Shown piece by piece: positions 33,883 to 41,864 of a DNA stretch of 64,000 nt. The notes below the pieces were generated by a model. It worked only from the letters and a program-made list of their open reading frames with translations. It searched no databases and was not told the DNA's origin. This stretch comes from Asticcacaulis sp. YBE204 (lineage in GTDB: Bacteria > Pseudomonadota > Alphaproteobacteria > Caulobacterales > Caulobacteraceae), in assembly GCF_000495855.1 (NCBI RefSeq), contig NZ_AWGF01000015.1, positions 1 to 64,000 on the forward strand, given 5' to 3'. A program made the position numbers and the translations under genes. The stretch's first letter is position 1, and each line of letters opens with the position of its first letter.

Positions 33883-35448
33883 CTAAGCCGCGTCGGACAC
33901 CAGAAGGCGCTCCATTTTTTGCCGCAACATTACGGGGTCGAGCGGTTTCGGCAGGGCGTCGTCCATCCCGGCCTTGAGGCACAGGACGCGGTCACCGGGC
34001 AGGGTGCCGGCGACAAGGCCAAGCATGGGGATGCGCGACCGTCCGCGCCGCGCTTCCGCCGCGCGCAGGGCCTGAGCCGTTTGATGGCCGTCGAGTTGCA
34101 CGTCGATCAGTATGGCGGCGTAGTCCTGACGCAGCGCGAAACGCTCCAGTGCGGCCTCGCCACTGGGGGTCACGTCGCAGATATAGCCGAAATTTTGCAG
34201 GCAGGTGACCGCGTCCGGCCCGCTGTCCACCACCAGTACACGCCGGCCACCGGCTTTACGCGGGGCGAGGGTCTGATCTGAGGGCGAGGCGTCCGATGGC
34301 CTCAGCGGCAGACGCAGGGTAAAGACGGCTCCCTGACCTTTCGACGAATTGACGGTGACGCGACCGCCCATTTTTTCTGCCAGGGCGCGCGTAATGGCCA
34401 GCCCCAGCCCCGTGCCGCCATATGTGCGGTGCGTGGCGGAATCGGCCTGCACGAACTTGTCGAAAATGGTATCGAGCCGCGTGGCGTCGATACCGATGCC
34501 GGTGTCCTTGACGCGGATGATCAGTTCACCGGAGAGCGATTGTGGGTCGGGTTGGGGGTCTGGCCGGTAATCGGTGGTTACCTCGATCCGGCCCTTGTCC
34601 GTAAACTTGACGGCATTGGCGCACAGATTGACCAGCATTTGGCGCAGGCGCGCCGGATCGCCGGTGAAGGTATGCGGCCCCGCCCCCTTCGACAGATCGA
34701 TATGGTCGAGCCTGACCCCCTTTTCCTCGGCCTTGAGGCGCAGCATGTCCAGCACGTCGCGCACCAGGCGGGTCAGGTCGAACGACAAGGCCTCCAGTTC
34801 GACATGACCGGCTTCGATCTTGGCGATGTCGAGGCAGTCATTGATCAGGTCTAGCAGCGAATCGGCGCTCGATTGCAGGATACGTGCGTAGTTGGCCTGT
34901 TTTTCCGGCAGGGGCGGGGTCGCCGTCGCCAGAATATGGGCCAGACCGATGACCGCACTCATCGGGGTGCGGATTTCGTGGCTCATATGGGCCAGAAATT
35001 CCGATCGAGCCTGACTGAGGCGCTCGGCCGCGTCGCGGGCCTCAGTCAAATATTGTTCACGATGCTTATAGACGTCGATGTCGGTGCAGATATGGGTAAA
35101 TCCGATCAGATGGCCGAAGCCCTCGTAACGAGGGGCGCTGCGGTCCAGCATCCAGCGGTAGTCACCCTTGGCGTCTTTCAGACGATATTCCTGCTCGCGG
35201 GGTTCCCTGCCGACGGAGCCGGTCGCATAAAGATCGCGGAACGTCTCCTGATCGTCGGGATGTATGGCGGTGATCCAGTCTTCGCTCAGCGCCTGATCGA
35301 GTGTCTGACCGCGAAAGGCGAGCCATTCATTGCTGAACCCTGTGGACCTGCCGACGGCGTCCGACACACGGATCATGACAGGCACGCCGTCGGGCAGGCG
35401 GGTTAGAGCGCCAGTGTCGGGGAGGTAATTGCGAATCCGTTCGGCCAT
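33883..35448 (-). CDS. Soluble hybrid histidine kinase: PAS-HisKA-HATPase-receiver
   Basis: 521 residues from ATG at 35448. A PAS domain with a PAC tail (WITAIHPDDQETFRDLYATG, YRLKDAKGDYRWMLDRSAP) is followed by HisKA with His157 in FLAHMSHEIRTPM. HATPase has NAVKFTDKG, DTGIGIDATRL and GGTGLGLAITRAL. The C-terminal receiver keeps Asp in AILIDVQLDG and Lys in DALPKPLDP, but the second residue of the usual acidic pair is Ser (VLVVDSGPD). Metal binding there may be weak. No transmembrane segments are seen. Its targets are unknown. Confidence 0.87.
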   Translation of the reverse strand: MAERIRNYLPDTGALTRLPDGVPVMIRVSDAVGRSTGFSNEWLAFRGQTLDQALSEDWITAIHPDDQETFRDLYATGSVGREPREQEYRLKDAKGDYRWMLDRSAPRYEGFGHLIGFTHICTDIDVYKHREQYLTEARDAAERLSQARSEFLAHMSHEIRTPMSAVIGLAHILATATPPLPEKQANYARILQSSADSLLDLINDCLDIAKIEAGHVELEALSFDLTRLVRDVLDMLRLKAEEKGVRLDHIDLSKGAGPHTFTGDPARLRQMLVNLCANAVKFTDKGRIEVTTDYRPDPQPDPQSLSGELIIRVKDTGIGIDATRLDTIFDKFVQADSATHRTYGGTGLGLAITRALAEKMGGRVTVNSSKGQGAVFTLRLPLRPSDASPSDQTLAPRKAGGRRVLVVDSGPDAVTCLQNFGYICDVTPSGEAALERFALRQDYAAILIDVQLDGHQTAQALRAAEARRGRSRIPMLGLVAGTLPGDRVLCLKAGMDDALPKPLDPVMLRQKMERLLVSDAA

Positions 35449-35546
35449 ACGCAACAATACAACAATAGCGGGAAAAATTTATCCTTTTCTTACGTTTTCA
35501 CCACTTTGTGACCCTTGGGTTCTTATTAAAGATGTAAAATGCGGCC

Positions 35547-36146
35547 TTAACCAAACAGGCGGTTGGCGGTATTGGCGACCAGTTCGCCCTGGAACCGCGC
35601 CCCGGCCAGTTCGTTGGCGCTCGGCTGACGGGTGCCGTCGGAATTGGCGATCGTCGTGGCGCCATAGGGCGAGCCGCCGGTGACTTCGGCCACGCCCATT
35701 TGCCCCTGAAACGAATAGGGCAGGCCGACGATAACGAAGCCCAGATGCAGCAGGTTGGTGATCATCGAAATCAGCGTCGTTTCCTGTCCGCCGTGCTGGG
35801 TCGCGGTCGAGGTAAAAGCCGCGCCGACCTTGCCGTTCAACGCGCCGCGCGCCCACAGAGGTCCGGTTTGATCGAGGAAGGCGCTCATCTGAGACGCCAT
35901 GCGGCCGTAGCGCGTGCCGACGCCGATAATGATGGCGTCGTATTGCTCAAGATCGTTGACCGTAGCGATCTGTGCTTTCTGATCAAGCTTGAAATGCGCC
36001 TTTTCCGCAACGTCCTGCGGCACGGTTTCGGGGACGCGCAGGATATCGACATGGGCACCGGTCTTGCGTGCGCCTTCGGCCACCGCCTCGGCCAAGGTTT
36101 CGATATGTCCGTAGGACGAGTAATATAGCACCAGAACCTTCGACAT
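35547..36146 (-). CDS. wrbA: NAD(P)H:quinone oxidoreductase WrbA, flavodoxin fold
   Basis: 199 residues from ATG at 36146, which has TAAGGAG upstream. The FMN phosphate loop is [15 protein letters not shown], and later boxes are [26 protein letters not shown] and [11 protein letters not shown], all typical of WrbA. It reduces quinones by two electrons at the cytoplasmic side and protects against oxidative stress. It lies divergently from a small FPASD-motif gene. Confidence 0.92.
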   Translation of the reverse strand: MSKVLVLYYSSYGHIETLAEAVAEGARKTGAHVDILRVPETVPQDVAEKAHFKLDQKAQIATVNDLEQYDAIIIGVGTRYGRMASQMSAFLDQTGPLWARGALNGKVGAAFTSTATQHGGQETTLISMITNLLHLGFVIVGLPYSFQGQMGVAEVTGGSPYGATTIANSDGTRQPSANELAGARFQGELVANTANRLFG

Positions 36147-36364
36147 GGCCACGCTCCTTACAATGATGACGGTAAGATGTGGCCGGGCCGCGATAATGAA
36201 GAAATGGCGGTGACGAGCGCGCGCATAAGCTTTGCGTAAAAGGGGTCTTATGCCGCGCTTATTTTCCCGTTCCTGCGGTGCAGCGCTTTCTGATAACGGC
36301 GGTGTTAGCGTGAATATTTGCGGCAAGGGCTGTACCGCCGCGTCTTCTATCCAAGGACAAGACG

Positions 36365-36541
36365 ATGTTCACCAAGGTTTCCGCCTACGCCAAGGGCTTT
36401 TCCGACGGCTTTTTCAAGAAAACGCCGCACGCCAAAATCCTGAAGGAAGACAAGGCGGCGCAGGACAATATCTCCGAAACCGAGATCGACAAGGCCGTGG
36501 ATCAGTCCTTTCCGGCCAGCGATGCCTCGGCCAAATACTGA
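36365..36541 (+). CDS. Small protein with FPASD motif
   Basis: 58 residues: it starts [19 protein letters not shown] and ends [15 protein letters not shown]. The QSFPASD box pairs it with the protein at 33577-33762 (DTFPASD), though the rest differs. It is mostly hydrophilic with a basic N-terminal half, has no membrane helix and is probably cytoplasmic. AAGGAC lies 7 nt before the ATG. It is followed after 9 nt by another small gene. The function is unknown. Confidence 0.7.
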   Translation: MFTKVSAYAKGFSDGFFKKTPHAKILKEDKAAQDNISETEIDKAVDQSFPASDASAKY

Positions 36542-36550
36542 GGCGGCCAG

Positions 36551-36685
36551 ATGGATCCGTTGAAATCGCCATTCTATGGCCTGACCGTGATGCCTGTCCG
36601 TCGGCGGCGCAGTCTGGGCCGCTTCATGCCGCTGGCCTGTGCGGCGGTCACCTTGCTCGTGGCGGTGTGGCTGGGTTTCGGATAA
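36551..36685 (+). CDS. Small single-pass membrane protein
   Basis: 44 residues: a short polar head, a basic cluster PVRRRRSLGR, then one hydrophobic helix (FMPLACAAVTLLVAVWLGFG) to the end. GAGGCGG lies about 5 nt before the ATG. The position 9 nt after the FPASD gene suggests a two-gene unit. There is no recognised family. Confidence 0.5.
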   Translation: MDPLKSPFYGLTVMPVRRRRSLGRFMPLACAAVTLLVAVWLGFG

Positions 36686-36755
36686 GCCTCATCGCCTTGA
36701 TATTTGCCGCAACATCCCATAGATGCACGCGTTCAAGGTTTTTAAGGACATCGCC

Positions 36756-38795
36756 ATGAACGCGCTCGTTGAGGTCAATCAATCCCGTTTGCAGGAGGTC
36801 AACGCCTTTGTCGCGCGTTACCGCCGTGAACGCGAGGCCTCGGTGCGTCAGTCGTTCGACGCCTATCCCTTGCCTCAGCTTGAAAAGCGCATCACCGACG
36901 CCTTATCGGTCAAGGCGGGTTTCGATCTCGACATCAAGTTCGACTTCATCGACCGCGCCAAGATGGGCGGCGATCTGGCTCTACGGTTTCCGCAGTTGCT
37001 GAAAGACGGTGGCCCCAAGGGGTTCATGGCCAATCATCTGCCGTGGATCGTCGAAATTTTGCAGGGGCCGGATTTCGCCGATGTCGTGGCGAAACTCGAA
37101 ACCAAGGGCATGTATATCAACCTGACCCTGTCGGACGGCTGGATGCTGAGCGGCGCGCAGGCGGTGACCGCTATCGGCGCGCACTTCGGCGATTCCGACG
37201 CGTTGGTGAACCGCTCGGCGGTCATCGACTATTCGTCGCCCAACGTCGCCAAGACCCTGCACGCGGGGCATATCCGCTCGACCATCGTCGGTCACGTCCT
37301 GTCGAACCTGTGGGAGCGGTCGGGGGCTGATGCCTTCCGCGTCAACCATATCAACGACTTCGGCGGCTTCGGCTTCATGCTGGAAGGCTATCGCCGGTTC
37401 GGGGCGTTGTTCCCGGCGGATTTGGGCGACAACGACAAGCTGCTGGAAATCTACAAGATCCGTCGCTCGATCGAACGCATACTCGAAGCGAAGACAGAGC
37501 GTGCCGACTGGGACGCCGAAGACGCCGCCATCGCCGAACGGTATTTCTCTGGTGCCGGAACTCTGGAAGAATTGAAATCAGCCTTTGCCGACTATGTGGC
37601 TACGGCGGATGCGCGCTTCCGGGCGCTGGAGAACGGCGATGCCGAAGAGGTTGCCCTGTGGCTGGCCATGGTGCAGTGGAGCCTGGGCGCGTTCGAAGGT
37701 TTTTACGACGCGCTGAATATCCATTTCGATCTCGTCATCGGCGAAAGCTTCTACTATCAGGTCGGTGACGCCACGGTCGATGCGGCGCTGGCCGACGGCA
37801 CGGCGGTGCTGTTCGACGAAAGCCATGCTGCTGCCGACATCGCCATCGAAGAGGCGCGGTTTGCCGCAGGCGATATCAGCGAGACCGAGCGCGACAATCT
37901 GATCGGCCGTATCCGCAAGGATATCGGCGCGGCGGTGGTGAAGCTGGACAATAACGAGCGCTTCGTGGTGCGCCGCGCCGACGGGCAGAGCATCTATTCG
38001 ACGCGCGACATGGGCGCCATCAAGCTGCGCGGCGACATGTTCGACCCGACCGATGTCTTCTATGTGGTGGGTCAGGAGCAGCAGGTCCACTTCAACCGCC
38101 TTTTCCGTTCGGCCTATGCGACAGGGATTGCGTCCGCCGACAAGACTCAGTTTCAGCACGTCTATTTCGGCTTCTATGTCGATGCCCAGACCGGCAAGAA
38201 GTTGTCGTCGCGTCAGTCGGTGTCGAACGTCACGGGGATGCTGGCGGCGGCCAAGGTCTATTTCCGCAACCGTCTGTCGGATCGCGTGACGACTGACGAG
38301 GCAGAACTCGACAGCGCGGCCTCGGCCCTGGCCATCGGCTCGATCGTCTTCAACGATCTCAAACAGGACATCAAGGGCGCGGTGGAAATCGACGCCTCCG
38401 ACATGGAGGCGACCATCGCCGGGTTCGAACGCTCAGGCGGTGCCTATGTCGTTTATGCTGCGTGTCGGGCGCGCAGCATTTTGCGCAAAAACGGCGGCGG
38501 TGCGGCGGTGCTGATGGGGGTGGACTACGCCATCGACGCGCAGGAAGCCGACCTGCTGCTAAAGCTGCAACAAATCCCGCAAAAGGTCGTAGCGGCGGCG
38601 AAACAGGCCAATCCGTCGGTGCTGGTCCGTCACCTGATGGACGTAGCGGCGATCTACAATTCCTACTATACCCGCGTGCCGGTAATCGTCGACGGGGTCG
38701 CCAATCCGGCCCGTCTGGCGATTACGCAAGCCGTGCAGGTCGCCCTGACGCGTGCCCTGGCCATCTGCCACATCGAGTGCCCAGAGGCAATTTAA
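36756..38795 (+). CDS. argS: Arginyl-tRNA synthetase, divergent form
   Basis: 679 residues. The class I signature appears as SSPNVAKTLHAGHIRSTIVG (HAGH for HIGH, residues 169-172) and the second as GKKLSSRQS. The SSPNVAK-H-GH-RST pattern is specific to arginyl-tRNA synthetases. The C-terminal anticodon-binding domain (AYVVYAACRARSILRK) is present. The protein is about 100 residues longer than common bacterial ArgS and its KMSKS loop lacks the usual spacing, so it may be a second, divergent copy. ATG at 36756 is preferred over 36723 because TAAGGA lies 7 nt upstream. Confidence 0.85.
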   Translation: MNALVEVNQSRLQEVNAFVARYRREREASVRQSFDAYPLPQLEKRITDALSVKAGFDLDIKFDFIDRAKMGGDLALRFPQLLKDGGPKGFMANHLPWIVEILQGPDFADVVAKLETKGMYINLTLSDGWMLSGAQAVTAIGAHFGDSDALVNRSAVIDYSSPNVAKTLHAGHIRSTIVGHVLSNLWERSGADAFRVNHINDFGGFGFMLEGYRRFGALFPADLGDNDKLLEIYKIRRSIERILEAKTERADWDAEDAAIAERYFSGAGTLEELKSAFADYVATADARFRALENGDAEEVALWLAMVQWSLGAFEGFYDALNIHFDLVIGESFYYQVGDATVDAALADGTAVLFDESHAAADIAIEEARFAAGDISETERDNLIGRIRKDIGAAVVKLDNNERFVVRRADGQSIYSTRDMGAIKLRGDMFDPTDVFYVVGQEQQVHFNRLFRSAYATGIASADKTQFQHVYFGFYVDAQTGKKLSSRQSVSNVTGMLAAAKVYFRNRLSDRVTTDEAELDSAASALAIGSIVFNDLKQDIKGAVEIDASDMEATIAGFERSGGAYVVYAACRARSILRKNGGGAAVLMGVDYAIDAQEADLLLKLQQIPQKVVAAAKQANPSVLVRHLMDVAAIYNSYYTRVPVIVDGVANPARLAITQAVQVALTRALAICHIECPEAI

Positions 38796-38815
38796 GCGGC
38801 GATTTAAGCGGCGAT

Positions 38816-38965
38816 TTAGCGGTCGGCGCGTTCGTTGACCGGGTCGGTGCCGAGGCCTGAACTGGCGGCCTCGGCGTTCGGCTATGTGTCCGCAGGCGTT
38901 TCGACCGGCTCCAGATCGACATTGCGGTGGATCGTCTTGTTCGGATGCAGGGGTTTGGCGAGCAT
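38816..38965 (-). pseudogene. Small reading frame split by an in-frame TAG
   Basis: Starting at ATG 38965, two bases beyond the stop of the DUF4142 gene, the frame reads MLAKPLHPNKTIHRNV... to an amber stop at 38882-38884. It continues in the same frame as PNAEAASSGLGTDPVNERADR to TAA at 38816. Both halves look protein-like. It may be a decayed small gene, a 27-residue gene with chance extension, or a sequencing error. Confidence 0.35.
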
Positions 38966-38966
38966 G

Positions 38967-39569
38967 TCAGTTGGCCTTCTGATCGGAGGATGCCGGTATG
39001 ACGGTATTTGTGCGCAGGCGGTCAAGGTGGTCCTGCCATAGCGACACGACCTGACCGGCCAGGGTTTTCAGGTCGCCGCTTTCGCCTGACCTGGCGTAGA
39101 CGGCGAAGGCCCCGACGGCGGCCTTGTGCGCAGCGATCATGGCCTCGATATAGGCGGTGTCGAAATCCTGAAGCGAGGCGTGACGCAGATGGTCGAGTTG
39201 CGCCTCGTGCTCCGGGGTGAGCACACGCGCCGACATCCACAGGGCTTCGGAGACGATCGCGTCGTCGAAATCGGCCTCGGTGGTCTTGTGTGCCTCAATC
39301 AGATGCTCGGCCAAGGCGAAGACGGCATTATCCTGCGCCTTGGATTGCGCGATATGGCTGGCCGAGACGACGAAGCGGTTGAGGCTGCGCGCCGTCGTCG
39401 CAAAATCTCCCGCTTCCAGCAACCGGGGCGCGGGACGGCGCGCCCAGCGGTCGGCAGCGTATTTCGCCGCCAGCGCCGCAACGGCGACAAGGCTTCCGGC
39501 AATCAGCGCGGTACGCAGGGCGGGGGCAGGCCCAAAACGTGAGAAGGGTGGGCGGGACAGCAGGGCCAT
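38967..39569 (-). CDS. DUF4142 family membrane-anchored protein
   Basis: 200 residues. One transmembrane helix at about 20-37 (ALIAGSLVAVAALAAKYAA) is followed by a helical domain matching DUF4142, a ferritin-like four-helix fold: FVVSASHIAQSKAQDNAVFALAEHLIEAHKT. The function of DUF4142 is not known; many members are exported. The ATG has GGAGGAT upstream. The gene converges with argS. Confidence 0.7.
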   Translation of the reverse strand: MALLSRPPFSRFGPAPALRTALIAGSLVAVAALAAKYAADRWARRPAPRLLEAGDFATTARSLNRFVVSASHIAQSKAQDNAVFALAEHLIEAHKTTEADFDDAIVSEALWMSARVLTPEHEAQLDHLRHASLQDFDTAYIEAMIAAHKAAVGAFAVYARSGESGDLKTLAGQVVSLWQDHLDRLRTNTVIPASSDQKAN

Positions 39570-39669
39570 ATCGATCCTCCGGCGGTGGGCAGAGTCCGCA
39601 GCATAGTCACAGGCAGAGTAAAATTGTGCCCGCCTTCGCCGGAGTAAAAATAAGGAGACTGCAAGCGCC

Positions 39670-41730
39670 TCAGCCTTCGGGGGCTTCGGCCTTGCTGTCG
39701 CTGCCCGGTGCTGTATCCCAGATATAGGTCTCGCCCGTCAGGTGCGTGATAAACCAGTCCATGTGCTTGTTGACCTGAAACAGGCGGTGGCGCAGTTCGG
39801 CGAAATTATGCGGCTCACGCGGGGCGAGGTAGAGTTCGGTCTCTACCCCCAGCATTTTCAGCGAACGATAGAGCATGATCGACTGCTGGGTCGGTACGCG
39901 GTCGTCCTCGGCCCCGGCCATGATCAGGGTCGGCGTCGTCACCTTGTCGAGGCGTGACAGGGCCGAATATTCTTCATAGAGGTCGCGGCGCGCCGTCGTG
40001 CCGTAGGGCGGGGTGATGAACCATTCCTGCCGCTGCCAGCGCGTATCGGACGTCAGGTACATCGAGGTCCAGTCGACCGTCCCCGCGCCGGACGCCGCCG
40101 CCTTGAAGCGGTTGGTCGTGGTGATCAGGCGGTTGGTCATGTGTCCGCCGGCGCTCCAGCCCATCGTCCCCAGACGCTCAGGATCGGCCAGACCGCGCGT
40201 GATCAGCTCGTCGACGCCGGACAGCACGTCCTTGTCGGCATATTTGAAATAGCCGCCGTTCATCCCTTGCAGGAAGGTGTCGCCATAGGCCGTGCCGCCG
40301 CGATAATTGACGCTGAGCGTCATGACGCCGCGCGCCGCCAGCAGGGGATTGAGGCGGCCGTAGCTGAAGATATTGAACTGATCGGCGCTGCGCGGGCCGC
40401 CGTGGCTCTGCACGATCAGCGGGTAGGCCTTGCCCGCCACGTAATCGAGCGGATAGGTGATAAGGCCCTCAAGCTTCTGTCCGTCGGGCGCGGTCCATTG
40501 CACGGCCTCCTGTTTCGGCAGGCGGAAGCGCTGACCGAGCGTGTCGTTCAGGTGCGAGACCTGAACCGGCTTTTTCGCCGCGTCGAGCGTGTAAAGTTCG
40601 GCGGGTTGCGTCGCCGAGGACTGGATATAGGCGATGCGTCCGCTGCGGTTGGCGATATCGAAATCGGACACCACGCTGTCGCCGGTGACCAGCGTCGTCC
40701 ATGCGCCGCCGGTGACCGGGACGCGGTTCAGCGTCGCGCGGACGCCTTCATTGGCGGTGAAGAGAACCGACTTGCCGTCGGGCGCGAAGGCGGCGCTCTC
40801 GATCTCCCATCCTGGCTCGTTGGTCGCGCGGGTGCCGAGTTCGGTAATGGCTTTTGTCGCCGCATCGAGCACGAACAGGTTGCGATTGACCGTGCCGTAG
40901 CGCCCGTCCTTGGCGTTGGCGAGGAACAGGATCGTCTTGCCATCCGGCGCGATCTTCACCCCGCCTTCACCGTAGTCGTTGTCGGTCAGCTGCCGGTTCG
41001 GGCCGGCGGCCGGATGCAGCCAGATTTCGCCGAACTGCCCGTCATCGAGCAACCGCGACGGCGCGCGGATATAGGCCACGGTCTCGCCATCGGCGGCGAT
41101 ATCGTAGCTCTTTACGTCGAAATCGCCCGACACCACTGTATGCAATTTCCCCGTCACGGCGTCGGCGCGGCGCAGCGTATTGCGCCCGCGCGGTTCCTCG
41201 AAGGCGAACATGTCGTCCTTGTCGGCGATGCGCTTCTTATCGGTCTTGGAGTCGGGGGTCTGGGCGGCAAAATAGATAAAACGCCCGTCGTCGGACCATT
41301 TGAGATTGCTGATATTCTTGGGGCTGTCGGTCAGGCGTTTCGCTTCGCCGCCGTCGAGCGACATGACGTAGATCTGGGCCGCCTTGTCCTCGCCCCGCCT
41401 GGCCACGAAGGCGAAACGGCGGCTGTCCGGCGACCATGTCAGGTCCGAACCGCCGTCCTCGACCATCAATCGAGCATCGGTTCCGTCCATTTTGGCTCGC
41501 CATAGCGACAGGGTGACCTTGTTCTGTTTCCAGTCCGCCGTGCTGACGCGGTACAGCACGGTTTGTCCGTCCGGCGATATCTTCGGATCGGAGGCCCGTT
41601 GCAGGCTGAGCAGATCGACGGCGGTCATGACGCGCGGCTGTTCGGCGGTGGCGGCTAAGGGTGCAGGCGCGGCGACGACAAGGGCGGGCAGGCTGACGGA
41701 CAGGCACAGGGCAAGGCAAAGCGAACGCAT
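39670..41730 (-). CDS. Exported S9 family prolyl oligopeptidase-like peptidase
   Basis: 686 residues with a signal peptide (about 1-27). A beta-propeller made of WD40-like strands (LTWSPDSRRFAFVARRGEDK, LKWSDDGRFIYFAAQT) precedes an alpha/beta-hydrolase domain. Its nucleophile is the Ser in TMGWSAGGHMTNR, the Asp lies in AGAEDDRVPTQ and the His in APREPHNFAEL. Such enzymes cut short peptides in the periplasm, often after proline. It follows the TonB receptor gene on the same strand but a terminator lies between, so coupling is only partial. A role in using peptides imported through that receptor is possible. Confidence 0.87.
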   Translation of the reverse strand: MRSLCLALCLSVSLPALVVAAPAPLAATAEQPRVMTAVDLLSLQRASDPKISPDGQTVLYRVSTADWKQNKVTLSLWRAKMDGTDARLMVEDGGSDLTWSPDSRRFAFVARRGEDKAAQIYVMSLDGGEAKRLTDSPKNISNLKWSDDGRFIYFAAQTPDSKTDKKRIADKDDMFAFEEPRGRNTLRRADAVTGKLHTVVSGDFDVKSYDIAADGETVAYIRAPSRLLDDGQFGEIWLHPAAGPNRQLTDNDYGEGGVKIAPDGKTILFLANAKDGRYGTVNRNLFVLDAATKAITELGTRATNEPGWEIESAAFAPDGKSVLFTANEGVRATLNRVPVTGGAWTTLVTGDSVVSDFDIANRSGRIAYIQSSATQPAELYTLDAAKKPVQVSHLNDTLGQRFRLPKQEAVQWTAPDGQKLEGLITYPLDYVAGKAYPLIVQSHGGPRSADQFNIFSYGRLNPLLAARGVMTLSVNYRGGTAYGDTFLQGMNGGYFKYADKDVLSGVDELITRGLADPERLGTMGWSAGGHMTNRLITTTNRFKAAASGAGTVDWTSMYLTSDTRWQRQEWFITPPYGTTARRDLYEEYSALSRLDKVTTPTLIMAGAEDDRVPTQQSIMLYRSLKMLGVETELYLAPREPHNFAELRHRLFQVNKHMDWFITHLTGETYIWDTAPGSDSKAEAPEG

Positions 41731-41822
41731 AAGAGTTCCTTAGGTAGGGTAACGATGTTCAGTGATTTTTGACGCGCATCTGAATCTAAAAACCGCACGA
41801 CACTTTTTAGGATGCGCTTGAG

Positions 41823-41853
41823 AAAAAAGCCCCCTGCGTTTCCGCAGGGGGCT
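41823..41853 (-). terminator. Rho-independent terminator after the TonB receptor gene
   Basis: AGCCCCCTGCG pairs with CGCAGGGGGCT around a TTTC loop, and a T-run follows on the minus strand. It lies 12 nt after the receptor stop codon. Confidence 0.88.
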
Positions 41854-41864
41854 CGTTTTGGGAT

